A stretch of 64,000 nucleotides of DNA from Bacteroidetes bacterium RIFCSPLOWO2_12_FULL_35_15 (GTDB lineage: Bacteria; Bacteroidota; Bacteroidia; 2-12-FULL-35-15): assembly GCA_001769385.1 (NCBI GenBank), contig MEPB01000088.1:17258-81257 (forward strand), given 5' to 3'. Positions 35,825 to 44,816 of this stretch are shown here, piece by piece. The notes below the pieces were generated by a model. It had not been told where the DNA came from, searched no databases, and worked only from the letters and a program-made list of their open reading frames with translations. Both the position numbers and the translations under genes were made by a program. How positions within the stretch are numbered: position 1 is the first letter of the stretch; each line of letters begins with the position of its first letter.

Positions 35825-37321
35825 ATGAATCACACAATTGTAAAAAATAATCAGTGTATTCCGGTATCGTCAATCCCTGTATTGGACTACGAACGATTTC
35901 TGGAACATAATATTTCTTTTCTTCGCGAAGAACATTACCACTGTGTTAATTTTTATGGAATCCAACACAAGGAAAAAATTAAATTAATTTGTTGCATTGC
36001 TAATGATAATGATGCTACTATAAATGTTTCTTCTTCAATTGTAGAAAGTAAACAAACATTACCTTCATTTAGCCAACATCATTTTTCTTTTCATATTTTT
36101 GAACGTGAAATTCACGAAAATTTTGAAATCAATTATACTGACCATCCCTGGCTCAAACCTCTCCGGTTCTCTTTCAACAGGCCAAACAATAATAATACGA
36201 TTGCCAATTATCCTTTTTTAAAAATTGACAGTGAAGAGTTACACGAGGTGGGTGTTGGTCCGATCCATGCAGGAATAATTGAACCCGGACATTTCAGATT
36301 TATTTGTAATGGAGAACAGATCCTTCATCTTGAAATACAATTAGGTTTCCAACACCGGGGAATTGAAACTCTTTTTCTGGAAAAGAAAAAACTGTTACAA
36401 CGAACCGCTCTCGCTGAAAGCATAGCTGGAGATACAGTTACAGGGCATACCACCGCATTCGTTAATCTTTGGGAAAGTTTATGTAATTACAAAACTGAAC
36501 CTGATCTGCAATTCGCAAGAACCATCGCTTTGGAACTTGAACGCATAGCAATTCATACAGGAGATTTAAGCGCTATGTGTACCGATGTTGCTTATCAATT
36601 AGGCAGTTCAGTATATGGCAGGTTAAGAACTCCTGTTATCAATTATTTTCAGGTATGGTGTGGGAACCGCCTTGCTAAAGGTTTAATTCGCCCGGGAAAA
36701 AACAATTTTTCATTTAATAAAATACTGGGTGATTCTCTAATTAAGATTTTTGATGAATATGAGCCTGATTTTAATGAGATCAGTTCCATGACATTTACAC
36801 TTCCGACAGTGCTTGCCCGCTTTGAAAAAACAGGAGTGTTAACTCCCGAACATGCTGCTTCCATTGGCGCAGTAGGAATGATTGCAAGAACAAGCGGTAT
36901 CAATCGCGATATAAGAACATCACATCCTCATGATTTTTATTCTACACTCCATCATCAGGCAATTATAAAACGCCATGGCGATGTTTATTCACGGGCACAA
37001 ATTCGCAAAGAAGAAATCTTACAATCAATAAAATATATCCGAGAACTAACTAAAACTATTCCTGAAGAAAATAAAAACAGAAAACCCTTGAACCCACCAA
37101 TGCCGGATTCTTTTGCCATATCACTGGTGGAAGGATGGAGAGGTGAAATATGCCACTGTGCAATTACTGATGAACAAGGGGAATTAATGCACTATAAAGT
37201 GAAAGACCCATCGCTGCATAATTGGTTGGGTCTGGCTTTGGCGGTGCGTAACAATGAAATTTCTGATTTTCCGATTTGCAATAAAAGTTTTGATTTATCC
37301 TATTGCGGGCATGACCTATAA
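35825..37321 (+). CDS. HyfG-like large subunit, NuoC-NuoD fusion, NiFe cysteines lost
   Basis: 498 aa. Residues about 15-120 are a NuoC/30 kDa-like domain (EREIHENFEINYTDHPWLKPLRF); residues about 140-498 are a NuoD/hydrogenase large-subunit-like domain (VGPIHAGIIEPGHFRF, GFQHRGIETLF). Aligned with HycE, the first CxxC (CGIC) is Ala201-x-x-Thr204 in ESIAGDTVTGH, and the C-terminal DPCYSC is DLSYCG, giving Ser492 and Gly495; Cys494 is shifted by one. No NiFe centre can be bound. This is the catalytic-subunit position of an Ehr-type complex, not a hydrogenase. Confidence 0.85.
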   Translation: MNHTIVKNNQCIPVSSIPVLDYERFLEHNISFLREEHYHCVNFYGIQHKEKIKLICCIANDNDATINVSSSIVESKQTLPSFSQHHFSFHIFEREIHENFEINYTDHPWLKPLRFSFNRPNNNNTIANYPFLKIDSEELHEVGVGPIHAGIIEPGHFRFICNGEQILHLEIQLGFQHRGIETLFLEKKKLLQRTALAESIAGDTVTGHTTAFVNLWESLCNYKTEPDLQFARTIALELERIAIHTGDLSAMCTDVAYQLGSSVYGRLRTPVINYFQVWCGNRLAKGLIRPGKNNFSFNKILGDSLIKIFDEYEPDFNEISSMTFTLPTVLARFEKTGVLTPEHAASIGAVGMIARTSGINRDIRTSHPHDFYSTLHHQAIIKRHGDVYSRAQIRKEEILQSIKYIRELTKTIPEENKNRKPLNPPMPDSFAISLVEGWRGEICHCAITDEQGELMHYKVKDPSLHNWLGLALAVRNNEISDFPICNKSFDLSYCGHDL

Positions 37322-37323
37322 TA

Positions 37324-37415
37324 CTACGAATTACGAATAAAAACGAATTACGAAAATTAAACCGGACTATTAATGAAAAACAATATTTGTAATTCGAGAA
37401 ATTCGTAATTCGTAG
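37324..37415. repeat. Inverted ATTCGTAATTCGTAG words between the last two operon genes
   Basis: ctacgaattacgaat (37324-37338) and attcgtaattcgtag (37401-37415) are perfect 15-base reverse complements. The spacer holds more of the same words. It could form a large hairpin inside the operon message. Similar words recur at 28391-28406 and 56168-56200. Confidence 0.7.
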
Positions 37416-37435
37416 AATAATAAAATGAAAGAACT

Positions 37436-38185
37436 ATGTTTAACAACTTAAAAATACTGTATCATCAAGGGAAACAATATATTCCTGATATAACAAAAGC
37501 TACTGTTCCTGGGGTTTTCCGAGGAAGGCCAATAATAAGTTCCGAAAAAATAAACGAGAATGAATTGATTGAATTATGCCCTACAGGTGCCATTTCCTCA
37601 AATCCCATTCGTATTGATTTAGGAAAATGTACCTTTTGCGGTGAATGTGCTTTTACATTTCCAGAAAAAATTCAATTTACTTCCGATTATAAAATAGCTG
37701 CGAATGAACGTGGACAGCTTGTCATTAAAGAAGGAGAAGATAAGCTGATGGTGCTAAATCCTGATTTGATTCGAAATGAGATCTCAAAATATTTCAGCGG
37801 TTCACTCAAGCTACGCCAGGTTTGTGCCGGGGGCGATGGGAGTAACGAGTTGGAATTGAATGCTTGCGGAAATGTGAATTTTGATATGGGACGCTTCGGC
37901 ATTGAGTTTGTCGCTTCACCGCGCCATGCTGATGGAATTGTTATCACCGGACCTATCACGGAAAATATGGCGGAACCTTTACAAATTTGTTATGATGCCA
38001 TACCTGAACCTAAACTGATTATCCTTGCAGGAACAGATGCTATCAGTTCCGGAATATTTGAAGGAAGTGCAGCTTTGAATCGAAATTTTTTGAGTAAATA
38101 CAAAATTGATTTATTCGTTCCGGGAAATCCAATTCATCCTTTAACATTTGTAAATGGAGTCTTGGATCTGATTAAAAAAAGATGA
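37436..38185 (+). CDS. Ferredoxin-like plus NuoB/HycG-like fusion subunit, proximal cluster ligands lost
   Basis: 249 aa. Residues about 30-85 are a reduced two-cluster ferredoxin: Cys48 (LCPTGAI) and Cys65, Cys68, Cys71 (CTFCGEC) are left, enough for one [4Fe-4S]. Residues about 110-249 are NuoB/HycG-like (MGRFGIEFVASPRHAD, VITGPITENM). Aligned with HycG, its cysteines CNGC, GAC and PGCP are DGSN (Asp134, Asn137), GTD (Asp201) and PGNP (Asn231), so the proximal cluster cannot form. It fuses the HyfH and HyfI roles. It converges with the patatin gene 15 bases away. Confidence 0.85.
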   Translation: MFNNLKILYHQGKQYIPDITKATVPGVFRGRPIISSEKINENELIELCPTGAISSNPIRIDLGKCTFCGECAFTFPEKIQFTSDYKIAANERGQLVIKEGEDKLMVLNPDLIRNEISKYFSGSLKLRQVCAGGDGSNELELNACGNVNFDMGRFGIEFVASPRHADGIVITGPITENMAEPLQICYDAIPEPKLIILAGTDAISSGIFEGSAALNRNFLSKYKIDLFVPGNPIHPLTFVNGVLDLIKKR

Positions 38186-38200
38186 AAGGAATAATCAGAT

Positions 38201-39238
38201 TTATTTGTACCCGGAGCTGTTCACTAAAAAATCTGCAATCTTTTCCAGTTTTTCATCCTTTTTTTCCGCAGCAACAATTCCTGCTTCTTTTAAGGCTTGC
38301 ATATTTTCACTTGAAGCATTATCCATCTCAGGAACAGCTTCCCCTAATTCAGGATTAATTCGAATATAATTATCGCTACGATCTATCGCATCAAATATTT
38401 GTTTCAATTGAAAATCTATTGTATCTGTTGCTCCCGACATCATAATATCTAAAACCGGCTGGATCCAACCCAAAGAACCCCACCCTTTTGCTTTTTCATA
38501 ATCATAAGATCGCTTTTTGGAACCTGTACCAATAGAAACAATGAACATATCCATTGCTGTAACATTTTTAGAGCCGTTCTCACGTTTGAATTGCTGACGA
38601 GCTTCAGCATAAGCGCATAATGCAGGATTGTTTGCGAATACGCCACCATCAACCAAAGGATATGATACACCTGAAAAAGAATGTGCCCTAGCAGGTTCAA
38701 AATAAGTTGGTGCGGCAGAAGTAGCTCTTGCGACATCACTTATCAGATAATCATATGAAGGTTTTTCTTTTGCGTCATGTTGTGTAAAAAAATGAGCAGC
38801 CCGAGTGAAAATATTATAAGATGGAATAATACAAGGACGCAATAATTGACTTAATTTTTTTTCCTTGAAGTATTTTTTCAATAGCTTTTCTAATGATTCA
38901 ACTGAATATTTTTCATCGGTTAAACCTCCCAATGAAAATAACTTATGTCGGATATCATCAACAAAAATATCCTTCCCATTTTCTAAATAAAGGTCAACAG
39001 CCTCTTGTGCAGAGAATTGAGGGCGACCAGGATTATTTTCATCCGGACATAAGTATAAACAAGTCAAAATTCCACCCGTACTTGTACCTGCGATCATATC
39101 AAAATAATCAGCAATCCTGGCATTCGGATTATTCGACTTCGTTTGTAATTTTTTTTCTAATGCAACTATTATTTGCCCAGGCAAAACACCTCGTATTCCA
39201 CCTCCATCAATTGATAAAATGCGTACTAACTTAGACAT
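38201..39238 (-). CDS. Patatin-like phospholipase
   Basis: 345 aa. The oxyanion loop DGGGIRG, nucleophile Ser53 in AGTSTGG and the catalytic Asp in DGGVFANNP are present. It hydrolyses acyl chains from phospholipids or related esters and has no signal peptide, so it is cytoplasmic or membrane-associated. It faces the hydrogenase-like cluster with no shared promoter. No cyclase or other defence gene is near, so a role in a CBASS-type system is not supported. Confidence 0.9.
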   Translation of the reverse strand: MSKLVRILSIDGGGIRGVLPGQIIVALEKKLQTKSNNPNARIADYFDMIAGTSTGGILTCLYLCPDENNPGRPQFSAQEAVDLYLENGKDIFVDDIRHKLFSLGGLTDEKYSVESLEKLLKKYFKEKKLSQLLRPCIIPSYNIFTRAAHFFTQHDAKEKPSYDYLISDVARATSAAPTYFEPARAHSFSGVSYPLVDGGVFANNPALCAYAEARQQFKRENGSKNVTAMDMFIVSIGTGSKKRSYDYEKAKGWGSLGWIQPVLDIMMSGATDTIDFQLKQIFDAIDRSDNYIRINPELGEAVPEMDNASSENMQALKEAGIVAAEKKDEKLEKIADFLVNSSGYK

Positions 39239-39313
39239 AATGAACTAATTTTATTTGTTAATTATTGAAAAGTAAATGTAGTGCTTTTCTCGTTTCTATA
39301 AAACAATCCGGGA

Positions 39314-40783
39314 TTAATTATTTTTTTTGGAAATAGCTAAAAGACCAATAAATGTTATTAATCCATTAACAAATAGCATTTCAAAACCAAAAATGTAACC
39401 GTTAAATAGCTGCTGCGAAAATTTATTCAGAAAAAAACAGATCACCGGAGACATGATACAGATTATAGGAACCAACTTGTCATGTACCTGTTTCTTTGTC
39501 ATTAGTCCAAATGAATACAACCCCAGTAATGGCCCATAAGTAAATCCGGCCCAGGTAAACAAATTATTTATGACAGCGTCATTATTGATCAATTTAAAAA
39601 TCACAATTACAGAAAGTAATAAAAAGGCAAAACCAATATGAACAGCATATCTGATTTTTGTTTTTTCGGCTTCGGTTCTATTTTGCATTTCTTTCAACCC
39701 TAAAAAATCAATGCAAAAAACACTGGTCAATGCTGTTAAAGCACCATCAGCACTTGGATATGCAGCTGATATCAGTCCGATAATAAAAAAGACAGCAGAA
39801 AACGGGCCAAGGTAATTCAACGCAATATTAGGAAACACATTATCAGAAACAATTTTCCCTGTTGCATCAATCAATAAAGGAATGTTTGATTCATTGGCAT
39901 AAATGTAAAGTAATGCTCCCAGGATCAAAAACAGAATATTTACAATAAGTAATACAAAACTAAAGGTGAGCACATTCTTTTTTGCTTCTCCGACATTTTT
40001 GCAACTAATGTTTTTTTGCATCATCTCCTGATCCAGTCCGGTCATGGCAATAGCTATAAACATCCCTCCAAAAAATTGTTTTGGAAAAAACGATTTCAAT
40101 TTCCAATCAGAAAAAATTACTTGCGAATACTCACTGTTTGCAATTTTATCATATAAATCTCCAACATTTAAATTTAACTCTTTCATGATAAATATAACTG
40201 ACAAAACCATCGAAAGAAGCATAAATGTGGTTTGTAAGGTATCTGTGTAAACGATGGTCTTTACACCGCCTTGATAGGTATATAATAAAATCAAAGCTAT
40301 AAAAACGGCAACAGTTACAAAAAAAGGAACGTGCATATCATCGAATACAAATTCCTGTAACACATTTACAACAATATATAATCGAAATGCTGCTCCAACT
40401 GTTCGTGAAAAAATAAAATACAAAGCACCTGTTTTGTATGAATAATTTCCAAAGCGTTGTTGCAGATAGGTATAGATTGAAGTAAGATTTAATCGATAAT
40501 ACAATGGAAGCAACACAAAAGCAATTACAAAATATCCGATCAAATATCCCAACACAACCTGCAAATAACTGAATTGAGCTAACCCTACTGCACCCGGAAC
40601 AGAAATAAAAGTAACACCCGACAAGGATGCACCAATCATCCCATAAGCTACCAGATACCATTTCGAAGATCGGTTGCCTACAAAAAAACTTTCATTTGTT
40701 GCTCCTCTGGAAGTGTACCACGTAACAGCAAATAGCAATATGGAATAAGAAATTACACAAATAAGAATTAAATTTGAGGACAT
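39314..40783 (-). CDS. Sodium:solute symporter family protein
   Basis: 489 aa with about 13 transmembrane segments. SSS-family features include SLSGVTFISVPGAVGL in an early helix and ISAAYPSADGALTALTSVFCIDF. Imports a small solute (sugar, amino acid or similar) with sodium; the substrate cannot be told. Same strand as the patatin gene, 75 bases upstream of it. Confidence 0.9.
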   Translation of the reverse strand: MSSNLILICVISYSILLFAVTWYTSRGATNESFFVGNRSSKWYLVAYGMIGASLSGVTFISVPGAVGLAQFSYLQVVLGYLIGYFVIAFVLLPLYYRLNLTSIYTYLQQRFGNYSYKTGALYFIFSRTVGAAFRLYIVVNVLQEFVFDDMHVPFFVTVAVFIALILLYTYQGGVKTIVYTDTLQTTFMLLSMVLSVIFIMKELNLNVGDLYDKIANSEYSQVIFSDWKLKSFFPKQFFGGMFIAIAMTGLDQEMMQKNISCKNVGEAKKNVLTFSFVLLIVNILFLILGALLYIYANESNIPLLIDATGKIVSDNVFPNIALNYLGPFSAVFFIIGLISAAYPSADGALTALTSVFCIDFLGLKEMQNRTEAEKTKIRYAVHIGFAFLLLSVIVIFKLINNDAVINNLFTWAGFTYGPLLGLYSFGLMTKKQVHDKLVPIICIMSPVICFFLNKFSQQLFNGYIFGFEMLFVNGLITFIGLLAISKKNN

Positions 40784-40887
40784 TTTTTTGAATTGAGTTT
40801 AAAAGATCTTCAAAATAAATCAATTAAACAGATGAATTCACTTCAATCAATTTTAGTATATTAACAAAGTTTTTCACATTTATAAAA

Positions 40888-41646
40888 ATGACGAGACAAA
40901 AACGTTTATCTGTTATTTCAGTTTTATTACTTATTATACTAACATTCCCCTTTTTGATCAGCGCATTCAAAACCGAGAAAATTACAGATAATGATTTAAA
41001 AATTGAGCATAAAAAAACAAAATCGGGATACAATTACACCATCTTTTACAAGAATAATTTTAAATTGGATGTTTCTTTAACCCGGCCCGAAAAAACGGAT
41101 AATACTATTCTGTTATGTTTACCGGGAGCTTATACTGATTTACAAACCTATATGGTAGATGGGCTTTACATAGATAATGGAAAAGTGTTAAATAAAAACA
41201 AGATAAATCATTCACTTGGGGGGGCTATAAAAATAATTGATGGCGAATGTGTTATCTTTCCAACCAACAAAGGAAAGCTCCTAACCGATTCTTTAATTAA
41301 TTTTGTGGTAGCTAAGAAAGGTTCGTTGTTTCAGCAAATACAAATGATCGAAAAAGGTGTTGGTGCAAAATATAAAGATGTAAAACTATTTCAGCGCAGA
41401 GCAATCGTAAAATTCAAAGACAATAAAACTGCTGTAATAGAATGCTACGAGAACATTACGCTTTCAGTATTTACAACCGATCTTTTGGAACTGGGAGTGG
41501 CGGATGCAATTTACACAGATATGGGAGCCTGGGATGAAGGTTGGTATAGAAATCCATCAGATAAAAAAATTATTACTATTGGAAGAATGAAAACTCAAAC
41601 GGATAAGCAATGTAACTGGGTCGTATTTAAAACGAAGTACTATTAA
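40888..41646 (+). CDS. Probable phosphodiester glycosidase-family secreted protein
   Basis: 252 aa with an N-terminal signal or anchor (LSVISVLLLIILTFPFLISAF). Features resemble the NAGPA/phosphodiester glycosidase domain: PTNKGKLLTDS and the C-terminal LLELGVADAIYTDMGAWDEGWYR segment. Such enzymes cleave sugar-phosphodiesters at the cell surface. It lies 10 bases before the asparagine-synthase-like gene and may belong to the polysaccharide cluster. Assignment is moderate. Confidence 0.6.
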   Translation: MTRQKRLSVISVLLLIILTFPFLISAFKTEKITDNDLKIEHKKTKSGYNYTIFYKNNFKLDVSLTRPEKTDNTILLCLPGAYTDLQTYMVDGLYIDNGKVLNKNKINHSLGGAIKIIDGECVIFPTNKGKLLTDSLINFVVAKKGSLFQQIQMIEKGVGAKYKDVKLFQRRAIVKFKDNKTAVIECYENITLSVFTTDLLELGVADAIYTDMGAWDEGWYRNPSDKKIITIGRMKTQTDKQCNWVVFKTKYY

Positions 41647-41656
41647 AATATAATTT

Positions 41657-43555
41657 ATGTGCGGCATTACTGGTATTTTAGCTTTTACGGAAAACGGGAA
41701 AAGGTATTTACATAAAGTAAATGCATCCACTCATTCTTTGTTAAAGCGTGGGCCGGATGGAGAAGGGTTTTATGAACACGCTAACTGTGCATTAGGACAT
41801 CGCAGATTATCAATCATTGATACCAGCGAACTGGCAACACAACCTTTTACAGATAGTTCAGGGAGATACACCATCGTTTTTAATGGTGAAATTTTTAATT
41901 ACAAAGAACTTCGCAAACAACTGGAAAGCAAAGGTATCCTATTCAAATCGCAGAGTGATACAGAAGTATTACTTTATTTATTCATAAGCGAAAAAGAAAA
42001 ATGTTTAGAAAAAACAGATGGCGAATTTGCATTTGCTATTTATGACAATGTAAAAGAAGAGCTTTTTCTTGCCCGCGACAGATTTGGAATCAAACCATTG
42101 TATTATTATTTAGATGGGGAGCGGTTTGTATTTGCTTCCGAAATGAAAGCAATTATTGCTTTTGATATTCCGAAAGAAATTGATAAAACATCTTTACAAA
42201 CATATTTACATTTAAATTACATCCCAGCCCCCTACTCTATTTTCAAAAATGTATTAAAGTTAGATGCCGGGAGTTATATGACAATTAATAAGGAGGGGAA
42301 GCTGAATAAATCAATTTACTATTCTCTGCCCGATTTATCAGTGCCAACGGTATTCACAGATTACGAAAAAGCGCAAGTACAATTAAGATCACTACTCGAA
42401 AAATCCGTTCAGCAACGTATGATCGCTGACGTTCCCTTAGGGACATTTTTAAGCGGAGGAATTGATTCGTCTATCATTACTGCTATTGCGGCTCAGCACA
42501 CCAAACACTTAAATACATTTTCTATCGGCTATAAAGATGAACCACTTTTTGATGAAACTTATTATGCTCAATTGGTAGCAAAAAGATATAAAACCAATCA
42601 TACTGTTTTTCAATTAAGCAACGATGATCTGTTCGCGAATTTATATCAAGTACTTAATTATATTGATGAACCCTTTGCTGACTCCTCAGCATTAGCAGTA
42701 AACATTTTGAGCATGCATACACGCAAGCATGTTACGGTAGCACTTTCAGGCGATGGTGCCGATGAAATTTTTGCAGGCTATAACAAACATGCGGCCGAAT
42801 TAAAAGCACGAAAAGGAGGATTTAAGGCGCAACTTGTTAAATCTTCTCACGCAATCTTAAAACAATTACCTAAATCAAGAAATAGTAAAACAGGAAATAA
42901 AATCCGGCAACTGGAAAAATTTGCTGAAGGAATGAAATTAAGTGAACAGGAGCGTTATTGGCAATGGGCAAAATGGTCGGGATTTAAGGCGGGAGAAATA
43001 TTCACACAAAAATTTACAGAAACGCCGAATGGCTTTGCCGAGTTTGAAAAACGAAAAATGGAAGTTTTAAAAAACTTAAATAACGATTACAATTCTGTAT
43101 TATTGACAGACGTTCAATTAGTTTTGGAAAACGATATGCTGGTTAAAGTTGACAGAATGAGTATGAGTCAAAGCCTTGAAGTCCGGGTTCCTTTTTTAGA
43201 TCATAAAATTGTTGACTTTGCATTTTCCTTGCCTGTACATTTTAAAATTGATAGCAATAATCGTAAAATAATACTGAAAGATACATTCAAAAACATGTTA
43301 CCCGAAGAACTTTACCATAGAGGGAAACAAGGCTTTGAGGTCCCATTGTTACAGTGGTTCAAAACAGATCTGAGAACAATGATCACGGATGATCTTTTGG
43401 GCAATGAATTTATTACTGAACAAAACATTTTTAATTTAGAAGCAATAAAAAAATTGAAATCAGAATTATTTTCAAACAACCCGAATGATGCAGTGGCAAA
43501 AGTGTGGGCCTTAATTGTTTTTCAGTTTTGGTGGAAAAAATATCTCAAGGCATAA
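41657..43555 (+). CDS. Asparagine synthase (glutamine-hydrolysing) family protein
   Basis: 632 aa. The N-terminal class II glutamine amidotransferase begins at MCGITGIL (Cys2 nucleophile, with RGPDGEG and HRRLSIID). The C-terminal ATP pyrophosphatase domain has SGGIDSSI and SGDGADEIFAGY. In polysaccharide clusters such AsnB-like enzymes may amidate sugar acids or make asparagine; which applies cannot be told. The glycosyltransferase gene starts five bases after its stop, so they are co-translated. Confidence 0.9.
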   Translation: MCGITGILAFTENGKRYLHKVNASTHSLLKRGPDGEGFYEHANCALGHRRLSIIDTSELATQPFTDSSGRYTIVFNGEIFNYKELRKQLESKGILFKSQSDTEVLLYLFISEKEKCLEKTDGEFAFAIYDNVKEELFLARDRFGIKPLYYYLDGERFVFASEMKAIIAFDIPKEIDKTSLQTYLHLNYIPAPYSIFKNVLKLDAGSYMTINKEGKLNKSIYYSLPDLSVPTVFTDYEKAQVQLRSLLEKSVQQRMIADVPLGTFLSGGIDSSIITAIAAQHTKHLNTFSIGYKDEPLFDETYYAQLVAKRYKTNHTVFQLSNDDLFANLYQVLNYIDEPFADSSALAVNILSMHTRKHVTVALSGDGADEIFAGYNKHAAELKARKGGFKAQLVKSSHAILKQLPKSRNSKTGNKIRQLEKFAEGMKLSEQERYWQWAKWSGFKAGEIFTQKFTETPNGFAEFEKRKMEVLKNLNNDYNSVLLTDVQLVLENDMLVKVDRMSMSQSLEVRVPFLDHKIVDFAFSLPVHFKIDSNNRKIILKDTFKNMLPEELYHRGKQGFEVPLLQWFKTDLRTMITDDLLGNEFITEQNIFNLEAIKKLKSELFSNNPNDAVAKVWALIVFQFWWKKYLKA

Positions 43556-43560
43556 CCTTT

Positions 43561-44748
43561 ATGGCAAAAGTATTACGCATTATCAATCGTTTTAATTTAG
43601 GTGGGCCCACCTATAATGTTGCCTATCTGAGTAAATTTATGTCTCCTGAATTTGAAACACTTTTAGTGGGTGGGGCAAAAGATTCATCAGAGGAAAGTTC
43701 TGATTTCATTGTTGAAAACCTTGGCCTAAAACCTGTTATTGTAGAGGAAATGATGCGCGAAATTAATTTAAAAAATGATTATGCCGCGTATAAAAAAATC
43801 AAAAAAATAATCCAGGAATTCAAACCTGATATTGTTCACACACATGCTTCAAAAGCAGGCACATTGGGGAGATTAGCAGCCTTTTCCTGTAAAGTACCTG
43901 TAATTATACATACATTTCATGGCCATGTTTTTCATTCTTACTTCGGAAAATTAAAAACAATATTTTATAAAAAGATCGAGCGTTATTTAGCAAAAAGATC
44001 AACTGCCATCATTGCCATCAGCGAAAAACAAAAACAAGAATTAGTCGAAATTCATAAAATTTGTAATGCAGAAAAAGTTCATGTTATACCTCTAGGATTT
44101 GATCTGTCAAAGTTTCAGGAAAATCAATTAGAAAAAAGAAAAATATTTCGTTCAAAATACAATTTGGATGAGGATGAAATTGCGATTTCTATCATCGGCA
44201 GATTGGTACCTGTAAAAAATCATTCTTTGTTTTTAGAAGGATTAAAAATCATTTCGGAAAAAACATCAAAAAAGATCAGAGCTTTTATTATTGGTGATGG
44301 AGAATCCCGATCGGAAATAGAAACAAAAGCAAAAGAATTAAATATTCCGTTTACAAACGGGACTAAGACAAATGAAAAAGTACTTTTAACTTTTACCTCC
44401 TGGATAAAAGAAATTGACGTTGCACTTGCCGGAAGTGATATTATTGCCCTTACCTCTTTTAATGAAGGGACCCCCGTTAGCTTAATTGAAGCTCAAGCAT
44501 CCAATAAACCAATAGTCAGTACTAATGTTGGTGGAATTGAAAATGTAGTAATACCGAACGAAACTGCACTTTTATGCGAAAATAATAATCTAAGTGAATT
44601 TTCGAACCGGTTGTTAAAACTTATCGAAAATCCTGATTTAAGAATTAATATGGAGCAAAAAGGCTGGATCCATGTCAGGGAAAAATTTCATTATACCCGT
44701 TTAGTAAGTGATATGGAAAAGCTATATCTCCAACTACTCAAAAAATAG
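43561..44748 (+). CDS. Glycosyltransferase family 4 protein
   Basis: 395 aa from the ATG at 43561; a longer frame overlaps the preceding gene. GT-B fold: an N-terminal acceptor domain (INRFNLGGPTYNVAYLSK, DIVHTHASKAGTLGRL) and a C-terminal nucleotide-sugar domain (ISIIGRLVPVKNHSLFLEG, EGTPVSLIEAQASNKPIVST with the EX7E motif). It adds a sugar to a lipid-linked repeat unit on the cytoplasmic side. The donor is unknown. Confidence 0.88.
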   Translation: MAKVLRIINRFNLGGPTYNVAYLSKFMSPEFETLLVGGAKDSSEESSDFIVENLGLKPVIVEEMMREINLKNDYAAYKKIKKIIQEFKPDIVHTHASKAGTLGRLAAFSCKVPVIIHTFHGHVFHSYFGKLKTIFYKKIERYLAKRSTAIIAISEKQKQELVEIHKICNAEKVHVIPLGFDLSKFQENQLEKRKIFRSKYNLDEDEIAISIIGRLVPVKNHSLFLEGLKIISEKTSKKIRAFIIGDGESRSEIETKAKELNIPFTNGTKTNEKVLLTFTSWIKEIDVALAGSDIIALTSFNEGTPVSLIEAQASNKPIVSTNVGGIENVVIPNETALLCENNNLSEFSNRLLKLIENPDLRINMEQKGWIHVREKFHYTRLVSDMEKLYLQLLKK

Positions 44749-44786
44749 CACAATCATAAATTTTATAAGCATTTCAGAATATTTTT

Positions 44787-44794
44787 TACCTTTG
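44787..44794 (+). promoter_or_regulatory. Possible -7 element before the Wza-like gene
   Basis: TACCTTTG matches TAnnTTTG and ends 22 bases before the ATG at 44817. No TTG at the usual spacing, so only the -7 part is supported. Confidence 0.4.
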
Positions 44795-44816
44795 TTTGTT
44801 ATCAAAAAACATTTTT

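Noticed and set aside
28431..38185. Functional energy-converting NiFe hydrogenase
   Set aside because: All four NiFe cysteines and all four proximal-cluster cysteines are missing, and no maturation genes are in the window.
38201..39238. Patatin as a CBASS (CapV-type) defence effector
   Set aside because: No cyclase or other defence gene is adjacent; neighbours are a symporter and the Hyf-like cluster.
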